64,000 bases of DNA from Triangularia verruculosa (Eukaryota; Ascomycota; Sordariomycetes; Sordariales; Podosporaceae): NCBI GenBank assembly GCA_033296885.1, contig MU863921.1:1-64000 (forward strand). The letters run 5' to 3'. The position numbers and the translations under genes are program-made. The notes under the pieces were generated by a model. It was not told the DNA's origin. It ran no database searches and saw only the letters and a list, made by a program, of their open reading frames with translations. Below, one piece after another: positions 11,574 through 22,132 of this stretch (the stretch's first letter is position 1; every line of letters begins with the position of its first letter).

Positions 11574-12548
11574 TCAGAACCCCCGAGGCTCGCCGAGGTC
11601 GGGAAATTCATTGGCTTGGGAGTCGTACATTGTCAGAATAGCGTCTAGCTCAGCCTCGTTGATCTTGGAGAAGTCCATGTTATCTTCTTGGTTATGGCTC
11701 TCCATCGTCGGGACTGTAGGGGGCGAGCTGTGATTCTGGACAGGTTGTTGTGGAACGCTGTGGAACTCGTACATGCCCACTCCTTGTGCGATCATCGGAT
11801 CGGTATCCGGGATTTGGAAAAGCGATGACATCGCCAGGCTGGGGTTTTGCTTTGCTAGCTGCCGAAAACTTGACATGGTGTCGAACGTGCCGGGGATTCT
11901 GGGAGCTTGTGTATTGATGCAGATGACATCAAATGTCGGATCAGAAAGCTGAGAGGTGATTCTTTGCGGATCAGAGATAGGAAGACCGCCATTCAGACAG
12001 CTCAGGAAGAGACCAAGGCCATTCATTGGTTGGAGATGGTGTCTTATGTCCGGAGTCGCAATACGTTGCAAAGTATGGGTGCCGTCGTCAAGTCGAGTAA
12101 GAACCCACCCGAGGGTTTCCATGTAGCCAGCCCGTGGGGCGATTCCCAAGGGAGTGACCGCGAACTGAATCCAAGTTTGCAGAGTCACGTTTTCCTCGGC
12201 AAGCTGATCGCGAATGGCGGAGTAAACGGCGCACATGAAGTCCCATTCCTTGTGAAATGGATCTTGCTGCCAGAGAGTCGTGAGGATGGGTGAGCGTTCC
12301 TTTTGGGGCAACTGACTAAACATGGAGGAGTAATAGGCTAGAAAGCAGCGAATTAGTTTTCGAGAACATTAGATGCGAGCGAACTATGGGGTCTTACATC
12401 GATATCCCATGAAGCCGTTAACTTTCTTCTTGGCAGGCTGACGCGGTTGGCCATCGCGCATCATGTCCGACAGCACTCTGATGGTTTCTGCCCGATCGCC
12501 GTCACCAAGCCCCTCGAAGGTTTGTAGAATGCTGCTGATTCCTGCCAT
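11574..12548 (-). CDS. MAT1-1-1: Mating-type protein MAT1-1-1 (alpha-box transcription factor)
   Basis: Master regulator of MAT1-1 mating identity (FMR1 of Podospora, mat A-1 of Neurospora), a nuclear DNA-binding protein. Exons 12548-12398 and 12337-11574 (60-nt intron) give 304 aa. The N terminus is MAGISSILQTFEGLGDGDR. The alpha box begins near residue 40 with KKKVNGFMGYR, crosses the intron inside a Ser codon, and continues SYYSSMFSQLPQKERSPI and WDFMCAVYSAIRDQL. The intron position within the alpha box is the one conserved across filamentous ascomycetes. The middle carries the conserved LQPMNGLGLFLSCLNGGLP segment. The C terminus is acidic with MDFSKINEAELDAILTMYD, an activation-domain-like stretch. 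The gene is intact, with no internal stop. Confidence 0.97.
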
Positions 12549-12999
12549 GATGAATTCGATGTGATGAATCGCGGAATGTTCAAATTGAGAGTTACGAAGG
12601 TGATGTGTGCCGAGGATAGTTGAGATCGAGGTTTTCAGGGACGGGTAAACTGGGTGGAAGGGCGCGCAAAAAGTGTAGCGGGCTGGACCACAAAGAAATT
12701 GCCCCGGTTCCATTCAAGAAAGACGCTCCTACGATTACCTAATGTGGGTGCAGCTCTCAGCGAGAAATGGGATGAAATCGCGTTGATTCAGGAGCAATGC
12801 CACAAATTCACTCATAGCTCCTAGGTAGAATCCGCTCATTATTCACTTGTGTCACAAATCTTGTGTCTGCAGAAATTGAATGCCACACTTAAATGACTCT
12901 CTCTATGATGCCTCCGTGTTCGAACACCTCGACGACTACAACTACCTAGGTATCCGCAATGCCTTACTACCTAATAGGGGCTTCCCTTCAGTTACACAA
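12549..12999. other. Spacer between MAT1-1-1 and MAT1-1-2
   Basis: 451 bp holding the MAT1-1-1 5' region and the MAT1-1-2 3' end. No gene or recognised site is seen. Confidence 0.5.
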
Positions 13000-14253
13000 T
13001 CACTCATCTTCGTCTTCACTGACGAACTGGATTGAGACCCCCTGCAATTGAGATGCTATTTGTGCAATCCGAACATCAGGAAGAGAGTCACCGACCAAAT
13101 CAGGTGAATTGACGGTGAAGTTTTGCATCTCGATTGTTCTACTTCCGTCAAGCGCGTATTCAGGACGGGGTATCTGTCAACTGAGATTAGCAACTAGCCT
13201 TCAACATCAAGACATTTTCTTACATACCGCATCAGTATGCTCGCTACACAACTCTTCAAAGCTCCCGCACTCAATCTTGCCATCGTGGAAATTCGGCAAG
13301 CGACGCTGAAGGATTTGAATCTTCTCCTTTCTGACTTCATCCAACAATAGGGGTAGCGGAAGCTTTCCATTCTGTATAGTGTTAGTATCTCAAATTGATT
13401 TCTCATTTTTCGTCGGTTGAAACCTTGTGGGGTTGACTTGCCTCTTCCAATATTTCTCTGAATCTGTCATACTCCCGGCGGATTTCGGGAACCAAGAAAA
13501 GAATGGTTCCAGGGATAGAGAGTGTGAGATCTTTATGCTGAGCATTATCTCTAAAGAGAGACATTTCTGGTGCGTCATGCACACGGGTTTCTTCGAAGTT
13601 CCCAAAAAATTTGTGCCATGGAGTTCCAGGAAGCTGTCTCAGGGGGTGAGAGAGCTTCTCGGCGTGGTAATAGCTGGTGAGATCCTCCAGTTCCTCGTAG
13701 TCATCATCAATCTCGGGCAGATCATCGTCAATGTCGATGTGAGGGTTCAGGTGGAAAATAGAGCCCCCAAAGTATTTGACCTCACGATCGTAAATCATGG
13801 CGAGATGCTTTCCGGGATAGTCGGCCGCTTCTTTGTGACATATCAAGGCCTGAAGAAGGTCCTGTACGAACACTGTAGCAGCCTTCACCTGGTTTGCAAG
13901 TGAAGAATCCCCACTCGATGTACGCTGAATTGTCTGCTGATGGAAGGCGAGGAAGCCCTCGATGCCGAGTTTCGAGGCGAGAAAACCACAGAGGTGCCGG
14001 ATGAGTACGTCTTCATCCGTGACTAGTAGTGAAGGCGATAGGAAATGTTGCTCCGTAGTTGCTAGGAAAACGCTGGTCTGCTGGATGATTTCTTCGAATG
14101 ATCTCTGGAAGAGTAGTATTTCTGGCCGGAGTGTTGTGCGAATCAAATTCGATTGCATGTCAAGTGTGACCTGTATATCAACTGGCTTAGTAGAAGTCGC
14201 TTGTTTATGTTTATATTAAAGGTATTTACCTGGGCAAGCTCGTTGTACTCCAT
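13000..14253 (-). CDS. MAT1-1-2: Mating-type protein MAT1-1-2 (HPG/PPF domain)
   Basis: Required for fruiting-body development after fertilisation (SMR1 in Podospora); its biochemical role is unknown. Proposed exons are 14253-14230 (MEYNELAQ), 14170-13442, 13371-13228 and 13173-13000, giving 356 aa. The conserved core is in exon 2: HPLRQLPGTPWHKFFGNFEE, followed by LTLSIPGTILFLVPEIRREYD, matching the family domain named for invariant His/Pro/Gly. The last two exons (NGKLPLPLLLDEVRKEKIQ and IPRPEYALDGSRTIEM) are joined in phase 0. The intron at 13372-13441 appears to start with GCAAGT, a GC-AG intron. A weaker GT site at 13423 would also keep frame and add six residues. No stops otherwise. Confidence 0.9.
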
Positions 14254-14872
14254 TATCACAGCATGCGTGGGACTGTCAAAGTAGAGACCGCCGAGTAAGG
14301 TCTACGTAGTTGGTGAGATTTCCTTAATATTTATGCGGTTCTGATGGTAAAGACTTTGGGAAAACACTTCACCGTCATTGAAACACGTCTTCGGTGGTAA
14401 AAGGCTGCGCAGAGTGTGGGGGGGGGGGGATCGAGCAATACCGTTAGTGAATATTCCCATCCGATGTGGTCGCTCCGGGCCTTACCCTCTCAACTTGCTG
14501 CCTGATATTGTTTTGCCATAGCTGCCTTAGTATTGTTCTTGCTCTCTGAGCAGCACCTTCCTCAACAACCAAGCTCCCCAGCCCTCTGCTTTTTTCCCAC
14601 CCACAATTTTCGCTCTCTGCTTGAAGAGAGCAGACACCCACCTCTTTATTTCTTTCCACTGTCTTTTCGACTTCTCAATTCTCCCTCCAAACCTCGACCC
14701 AATTCCCTTCTCCCACATACCATCCACGACTTCATCGTCACTTCGACTTCTCTCTGAATTTTCGAGTTTTTCCTTCATCAAGATAACTATCTTCGATCTC
14801 CAAAGGAAACTACTTTCTATTTCCCTCTGAACGTCCCAACACCGTCACATATTCTCGCACAAAGAAACAACA
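14254..14872. promoter_or_regulatory. Divergent promoter MAT1-1-2/MAT1-1-3
   Basis: 619 bp between two head-to-head mating genes. Contains a G10 run near 14420, a long pyrimidine-rich leader (about 14540-14870) before the MAT1-1-3 ATG, and at 14573-14596 a third copy of the CTCCCCAGCC..CTGCTTTTT element found twice in the SLA2-MAT spacer. Assignment as promoter is by position only. Confidence 0.5.
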
Positions 14873-15852
14873 ATGGATGCTACCAACTCCATCTCCAACG
14901 ACGCGCCTGTCTGGTACTTCGACAAGATGGATATCCCTCTGATTACCGACTCGAACCTGTTCTCATTCATCTTTATTGATGGTGAGACGGTTGTCCAGCA
15001 CATTGCCGCGAGCAATGTTTATGAGGATGAGGTTGTCTCCTCCCTGACAGTCGCTGCTGTCAATTTCAGGTATGTTTTTAATGGTAATTTTGACCACACT
15101 CTTGTGCTGACTTGATAATTCACAGCAAAATGAACGACGGTCTTGACAGTGCCATCGTTCACCGTAAAGAGAGCACCCACTACTACATTTTGACTTTCTC
15201 TTTGGCTTTCCGCCTGGATACGAATATTTTCGATGTGCTGTACACCACTAGTAAGTATTGCCCACTCCGAGTCAGTCATTCAGTTTGTCTAATCTTTTTC
15301 AGTGCCCACTCCCGAATTGGTCGCGACTCCTGCCTCAGTCACGACTCCTATTTTGGCTCCAGTCATGATTCCTGCCATGGCTTCTGTCTCTGCCGGCTCG
15401 GGCAATGATACCATGTATCCCAATGCAGAGACCGCGGTCAAGGGACACATTCGTCGCCCCCGCAACCAGTTCATCATCTATCGCCAGTACATGTCGAAGC
15501 AGCTTCACCAGGAAACCCCTGGCTTGACTGCTGGCACGATCTGTAAGTAACCGCCTCCAATGATTACAGTCTATTCCAAGTGCTGATCTTCGCAGCGTCC
15601 ATCGTCTCCAAAGCTTGGAAGTCCGAGACCCCTCAGGTCAGGGCTCACTTCAAGGCCCTTGCTGAGGAGGAAGATCGACTGCATAAGCTGAACCATCCAG
15701 GGTACCGCTACTCAGCCCGTCGTCGCATTCAGCGCCGCAGGATCGACAACACGGCCAAGGCCCTGGCTCAGTATCCAGCGGAGGCTATGAGCCCCGCGAC
15801 CGTGACGGATCTTGACAATGTTCTGATGAACCTGGGCCACTCCCACATCTAA
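14873..15852 (+). CDS. MAT1-1-3: Mating-type protein MAT1-1-3 (HMG-box factor)
   Basis: HMG-box DNA-binding protein of the MAT1-1 idiomorph (SMR2 in Podospora, mat A-3 in Neurospora). Exons 14873-15069, 15126-15250, 15303-15542 and 15596-15852 give 272 aa. The N-terminal half (VWYFDKMDIPLITDSNLFSF and ESTHYYILTFSLAFRLDTNI) is typical of MAT1-1-3. The HMG box spans about residues 156-230: IRRPRNQFIIYRQYMSKQL, then after the intron SSIVSKAWKSETPQVRAHFK and a basic tail YSARRRIQRRRID. The third intron interrupts a Ser codon inside the HMG box, the position conserved in fungal MAT HMG genes. This is distinguished from MAT1-2-1 by the long N-terminal domain and the linkage to MAT1-1-1 and MAT1-1-2. 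Intact. Confidence 0.96.
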
Positions 15853-17943
15853 TGGTCTCGCCGCTCGTCTCACCACTGCTACCACTTTACCTGCAGTTCG
15901 AGACGTGCTCCTGACGACTTTCGTCAATGCGAGCTTTAGCATGAGTATGCTGCCCAATGAACTATGACTGATGTAACATACATCGGTTCGGAATGGTAAG
16001 TTACCTCTTACCTTTTTCTCTGCCCCATTACTTACCAAACACAGCTTCAGAGCTTTTACTGGACCCCCATCAAGGCTAGAATACATACCATTTGAAATTA
16101 TAACGACACTTGCACGGCCATTTCTCATGAATGATTTGTTTCATACAACACAACAACATTCTCTGCAGTCACAACTGCTTCGTCTTGAACGATGTTCTCA
16201 GATGGAGAAACGAACTCAGCGATGGAAACGTCTCTATGCTTAGTTCTTGGAGGATGATACCCCCTCTCATACTTCTTTTTTTTCATGGTTCGGATTTGGA
16301 GTTTGAGCATGGATAACAGGAGTTGGTGGATGGATACCCTTTACAGTGTTGGGAAGGCAGGAGTTTGGAGTTGGGTGGTTGGACAGGACAGGGAGTGATT
16401 TTCTTTCTTTACACTTATTTTCTATTTGTTTCATTCTCTTCAGTGGTAAATAATCTGGGCGGGCAGTGCTGGCGGGCATCACTGGGGTGGTTTGAGGCAT
16501 ATGGATGGGTTTAACGAAGGAGATGACTTTGTCAAAGCGATTCAAAGAGAAGGGTGCTCGTTCAAGCTAGTAGATAGTTTCTTTTGTTCTGTACACTATT
16601 CAAAGCCGCATACACACTCATATCTGGTGATTCCCCTTCATCGTGATCTTCGAGTGCTTGTCTTGATTTGAAGGACGTAATGTCCTCGTGGATGTCATGG
16701 TCATCATCTTCAAAGTGTGACCGCCGGGGAGGCGGGCGACAGTGCTTCTCATGATTTCCGCCGACAATACAGTTGCCAGCGTGTGTCCATTTCAGCTTGA
16801 TGAGGGTATTACTAGGCAGGGAAATCTCCAAAAACTGCTGATGAGAGGGGCAGAAGACTCCCAAATCCATCTCGAGGCTATCCAGAGCTAAATTATATGA
16901 CTTCTCTGCCTCAACTCCAACCCCGCTATCTCCAACGATGGCGACAACCACCACAAAGCTTGCAGTTGATCTAAAGTTAGTCCTGCCACATAGATCATCA
17001 CCAGGATAACCGATACCCTGAATATTTGAGCTCTACAACCAGAATGTGGCAGGACGGGAGCTCATGAAATCATCACCCCCCCGAGCACGATTGGAGAGTC
17101 ACCAAACCGAGGTGGTCTGTCACGGAGCTCACCTTTACCCCACCATCAGTGAGCTACCCACTTGAGCCTTGTACACTGGAGGGGCACGACTGCCAAGCAG
17201 CCTGCCTTTGGAGAACAATTATTCCAGCTTGGTGAACGCCAGGATCTTTACGTCGTCGTCGTCCAATTGACCATGCTTCTTCTCATGGTTGATCCATCTG
17301 CTTGACCCATCACCCTTCTCTACAGTTTGCTCAAGTCACGCCGCTTATCTAGCATCGCCATATCTTCCAGCATCTCCAAACCCGGGGGCACCAACCCGTA
17401 TCCCCTTTCTATACCATTTCTCCGTCTTTGAGTGTCCATTTTTCGCTGATGGGAAATCTTCTATGGCCAGACGCACCCAAATCTTCACCCCCGACTCCGT
17501 CACGCATCAATACGTGGAACTGGAACCAGCTCAACATGTTTTAATCATCATTGTCGAGATTCCTTTCTCTCACGGATTATGTCTAGCTAGTAGACCACCC
17601 AAGTGTGCACAGCCAAAGAGTTATGATTGAGCCAGGCTAGATGGGCAATCTGGACTGTGTCTGATACCACTCAGATCGGCCAAGCAGGACAGCCCCCCGT
17701 TTTCCAGGCTAATTATCTCTTCCGGCCCTCTTTTCCACCCGTTCTCTCTTCCTGCTGCCTTCTTTCCTGCCTTGCCATTTTCAAGTCAAAGAAATGTGCT
17801 GACGATGCAAAGATAGCTAAGACGCTTGCCAGCCAATATCGGTATTATCCCTCTTTCCATGAACGCCAGACTCCCAAGCCCCGACTCATTTCACTTGCCT
17901 CCAAAATGGCATTTTACAGATAAACACCAGAGACCAAGGATCA
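15853..17943. other. MAT1-1-3/APN2 spacer with one doubtful ORF
   Basis: 2.1 kb without a confident gene. A 393-nt frame on the minus strand (16562-16954) has no ATG at its start (GTG) and resembles no family I know. It is D/H-rich near its C terminus (HFEDDDHDIHEDI), which is weak evidence for a real exon. A perfect 12-bp inverted repeat flanks 16992-17043. The APN2 3' untranslated region must occupy the right end. Confidence 0.5.
16980..17055. repeat. 12-bp perfect inverted repeat, 52-nt loop
   Basis: GTCCTGCCACAT at 16980-16991 and its exact reverse complement at 17044-17055. It could form a stem-loop or be the remnant of a small element. No target-site duplication is evident. Confidence 0.75.
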
Positions 17944-20223
17944 TCAACCCGAGGCGGACACAGACGAGCTTGGCTTCCACTCGCTACTCCAGATGAAGGT
18001 CTTACAGCAGAACTCTGTCGTTCCGTCTTCTTTCTTGCCAGACGGGCCTGTGGGACGGCCGCACATGAAGAATGATCTGCCTGTTGGGAAAAAAAAGTAC
18101 AAGTTAGCCATCTCGAAAACAACGCATAAGCAGGGTGGAGGATAAGATCAGAAGGGACAAGTATGAGGAAGTCATGGAGTTGAAAAGAAAGTGAGAAGAA
18201 GACATACCGCAATTCACACCCGGCTTTTTTGTCGTCCGTGATATGCAGTCCTCACCATGCTCACACTTCGGGACGACACGCTTGCCAAGGAGCTTTGACC
18301 AAGAGGCTTTGTTCTCAATAGGATCGAAAACCTTCTCATCAGCTGGGACAGTGCTCAGAGGACTTCCCTTTGCCAAGCTGCCGGTGCTCTCTCTTCGAGG
18401 CTGGTTAGGGCTATGCGATTCGGCGGCTGATTCTGCTGGTAAAAGTGTGGAGGCACTTGAACTGGCTGTAGGAGTCGAAGATGTGTTGTTGGTACCAGCC
18501 GTCTCCTGGCTCGGGCTTGGGACGGGTGTCTTGGGCTTGAAGAAGCCTTTCAGTGTGCCTTGAGAGGCACTTCCGCCTGTCTTCGATGTCTCCTTGGTCA
18601 GGCTTACTTTCCCTTTCTTCTGCGGCCTGGATGTCAGGGAACCGGCAGCTGCTCGTTTGGGTGGTGGTTTTTGCGGCGAGGCAATTGTGCTGTTTGAGCT
18701 TGGGGGTGCTGTGGTTTGACTAGGTGGTGGTGAGAAGACCGGATCATCCTGAGTGAAAGACTCCTGCTCAAGAACTGTGGAGAGCGTGGTGGTAACAGAA
18801 GATGCAGCTTGACTGCTGCCAGTGGCTGTTGATGTGGCAGACTTGGCAGCTGCAGCAGGTTTCTTGAAGAACATATCCTTGATACTTCGGCGGTTCTTGA
18901 ATTCCGGAATCAGCTTTGCTGACGTAGGAAGGGCATCTTTGATCGTCCATTCTCGTTGACGTTCGCCTTTGCTGAACATGCCCTCGGGGTTCATGAGATC
19001 AGTGACGGGGACGGTGGTACCTTTGTGGTTGACAGTATCGTTCATCGTGGCGTAAACTGGGCAGTGATCAGAACCGAGAAGGCCCTCCTGGATGTTCGAG
19101 TCAATGAACCAGTCTTTGATTCCTGAGCTGCAGAGGACGTAGTCTATTCGACTCCCGAAGTTTCCTGGCCTGCAATTCTTCTTGGTCTCCCAACAGGTGT
19201 ACATCCCGGTGCGAGTGGGGTGGAACTCTCTGCAGAGATCCCATAGCACAGGCTCTTCCCGGCCCTCGTCTCTCCCACCAACCACACGGCCCCCAAATAC
19301 TATTTGATTGAAAAAGCGGCGGGATGGGCTGGAAAAGAAGTCATCAAGCGAAAGTTCTTCCTTCCGTAACCGCTCCGCTAGACCGGCCGTGTCCAGTTCT
19401 GAGCGGATGATGTTGAGGTCGCCGGTAAGGATAACCTGCTTCCCCATGGCGACCAAATTGCGCACTCTGACGTCCATGGCATTGATGTAAGCCTGGCGGA
19501 ACTCATCTCGCGATTCGTCTCGGGTTGCCGGACTGTAGACCCCAATGAGAACAAAGGCGGGAAACTCGAGAATGACACAACGGCCTTCCGAATCAAGTAT
19601 GGCCTCATCGACCTCGCTGGAAAGTTGACCGGGTTTGGGATATCCTCCGATCTGCTGGTCTTCTGGAAGATCTCTGAAACTCGTGGCAGAGTTTGGTGGG
19701 CAGAGGATGCCGGTAATGCCTTCCTCAGCGCGGATTGGAGCACACTTGGAAGATCGGGTGTAAATAGCAACTCCAGAGTAGCCTAGGAAAAATTAGCGAT
19801 CGGTCAAAGAGGAGGAAGGAGAGATTCACAAACCTTTCTTGTGCTTGGGTAGGCTGAAGTAAACATCCCACCCAGGTATCAGAACCATGTCGTCCTGCAG
19901 GTCTTTCCGCTGAATCTTGGCTTCTTGAATGACAACGATATCTGTCTCTAAGGTGTCAAACATTGCCTAAAGCCTGTCAGATTTCTTTGAGCCTCTTACA
20001 AAGCAACCGGTGATGCCTACCTGGTAGGTGCGGTTTGCGCGCCATGGCTCATATCCAAAAGGATTTCTGAAGACGGTCAGGCAGGGATTCTCCGAGGACG
20101 TATTGGGGGCGTGCGGGTACAAACCTGATGCCATTGACTAGATGATGGTTAGCTCGAGGCCCAAGTTGATAAGATTTGAGGAGGCAACATCTTACCATTC
20201 CACGAAGTGATTCGGAGTGGCAT
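17944..20223 (-). CDS. apn2: AP endonuclease 2 (Apn2) with PIP box and GRF zinc finger
   Basis: Class II AP endonuclease and 3'-phosphodiesterase of base-excision repair, nuclear. Proposed exons are 20223-20196, 20137-20125 (13 nt), 20066-20021, 19966-19834, 19782-18208 and 18080-17944, giving 643 aa. Catalytic landmarks of the EEP fold are present: SWNVNGIRNPF across three exons, IVVIQEAKIQ, TGDLNI, and the C-terminal SDHCPVY. The low-complexity tail carries a PCNA-interaction motif QGTLKGFF and ends in a GRF zinc finger: CEHGEDC..., NCG-RSFFMCGRPTGPSGKKED, FCCKTFIW. Skipping the 13-nt exon breaks the frame and the NVNGIR motif, so it is well supported. APN2 is the standard right boundary gene of MAT and is divergent from COX13. 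Confidence 0.95.
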
Positions 20224-20854
20224 CTTGGCGTTCTCCGTGCCCGGGCGCGGCACCTTGTAAAACGGGAACCGTTTGACACTTCAACTGGGAATGCGAAGCG
20301 GAGAAATGGCGGCCTGCTGGTGGATTTGAGATGTTGGAGCGCGTTCACCGGCCGCTGGGGCAAACTTGGGGACCAAAGCGATAGACAGAGCGAGCGGCGG
20401 GAACGAATGTATGGGTGGAGTTTTTTTCTTTAAAGAGAAGAGATTTACGGCAAATTTTGATTAACGAAATACCTGTTCATCCCATCTGCTCTTTCAGATC
20501 GTCAATTGAGCCCGCTGAAGATGGCTGTTCCCCTACTACTGGCGTGGCGTGGCGTGGCGGCGGCGGGTTCGCTTTCCGCCACGGACGCGCGAGGTCACAT
20601 GACCGGGAATCAGATACCAAAGTGGAAATTATGTCACCGGTCTTGGCATTTGCCCTCTCGAGGTTCAGAAGCACGGGCCACAGCGACAAACCCGAGGAGC
20701 AGCCGAAAATGACCTGATTGGACTCTGACCTCACCAGGCCAAGCAACAGAGCCGAACAAGAGGAGCTTCAGCCAAAAGCGGGTCAATTGCTTCATCTTTG
20801 ACAAAACCACCACGAACCCCCCGTTGAACGGCACCCGAGTCACCAACCACCACC
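20224..20854. promoter_or_regulatory. Divergent promoter APN2/COX13
   Basis: 631 bp between head-to-head starts. A short GGCGT-rich repeat (TGGCGTGGCGTGGC) lies near 20540. No specific factor site is recognised. Function is inferred from position. Confidence 0.45.
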
Positions 20855-21690
20855 ATGATTGCCCAGCGCCAGCTTATGCGGTTCGCCGCCCAGCTGCGCA
20901 CCCAGGCCCAGCGCCGCCTTGCCAGCACCGAGCACGCCGGCGAGAGCACTTTCGCCCGTGAGCGACGTCACGTCAAGGAGCACGCCAAGGGCACCACTGG
21001 TGAGTGTTTCTCCAAAGATACCCTCGGCTCCCCCGGGGGGCTCAATCGGGGGCCAAAGATAGCTAACATGGTGTCAACAGAGCTCTGGCGCAAGATCTCC
21101 CTCTTGTATGACTCCCCTCAGCAACCTCTCCATTTCCCTGGCCGAATGCGTGGTTTTCCTGCCGCCCTCAGATGTTGGAACAGCTCTCGGAAATGTAGCG
21201 TTTGGGAGGATCGTGGACAGAAGATCAGGAAACAGAGCATGGAAAGAGCATTGGAACTGGATCGACGGATGGAGGGCGGAGGAAACATACCATCATCCGG
21301 AGAACAAAACAACAAACATGACGTACCATCATGCTAACCACACGCCTTTTCAGCGCCGTCCCTCCCGCTCTCATCCTCGCTGGGGTCAATGCTTACAACC
21401 TCTGGAACGAGCATTGGGAACACTGGTCCCACATGCCCCCTCTTGAGGAGCGTGTCGAGTACCCCTACCAGAATATCCGCACCCGCAACTACCAATGGGG
21501 CAATGGTGACAAGGTATGTTTAACCCCCATTCAACCCCTATTTCTCATAACCAGACTAGCTAACATACACCACTAGACGCTCTTGTATGTACACTCTCCA
21601 TCAGTGACATGACATTTCTCATACTAACGTTTTGCCTCTTACAGCTGGAACGACGAGGTCAACTACCACAACAAGGACAAGGAGACCTAA
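20855..21690 (+). CDS. cox13: Cytochrome c oxidase subunit VIa (Cox13)
   Basis: Nuclear-encoded inner-membrane subunit of complex IV. Exons 20855-20999, 21081-21105, 21354-21513, 21577-21584 (8 nt) and 21645-21690 give 127 aa, the usual length. The N terminus is a basic presequence (MIAQRQLMRFAAQLRTQAQR). The mature part reads ELWRKISLFAVPPALILAGV with one membrane span, then YNLWNEHWEHW, and the conserved ending TLFWNDEVNYHNKDKET. The 8-nt exon (ACGCTCTT) codes Thr-Leu and the first two bases of Phe; without it the frame and the conserved ending are lost. The second intron (248 nt) is unusually long for the window and reads open in one frame. It is the expected neighbour of APN2. Confidence 0.94.
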
Positions 21691-22132
21691 ATGTGCTCTT
21701 GACCTTGGTCTAGATGAGCCCACGAACGCTTGGTTATGAATAGGCTCTCCGGTGTATATTTGTAGAGAACAAAGAGTCAAATCATTCAATAGAAGTCGGT
21801 TCGAGTCCGATATCCGAAGTTGAAGAAGCAAGAGGGTGCATACCCTGGTAAAGCAGACACTGTACATGCATGGTTTCCCTAGAGTCAAGTCAAGAAAATC
21901 AATTTCTTCATCTTGGTGCGCACATTTTCTCTTTTTATCCCGCCAGTTCGAACATCTAAACGTTGTGTTCTGTGAGCCAGAGCGGAATTGACAGGGGAGA
22001 AGCTTCTGCTTAAACGCAAGGATAGAGCTTTTCATTACAAACCGGCTAATCCTTGTCTCAAGGTCCACCATAGCTTTCATGATACACAATGTCCTCTCTT
22101 CCTGATGTCTACCTACCTAACATGCTTTGTTC
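21691..22132. other. Convergent 3' spacer COX13/APC5
   Basis: 442 bp holding the two 3' untranslated regions. A B-box-like GGTTCGAGTCC occurs near 21800 but no tRNA fold surrounds it. Confidence 0.5.

Noticed and set aside
21790..21830. Possible tRNA (B-box-like GGTTCGAGTCC with a paired T-arm)
   Set aside because: No matching acceptor stem, D-arm or anticodon arm can be placed upstream; it lies in the COX13 3' flank.
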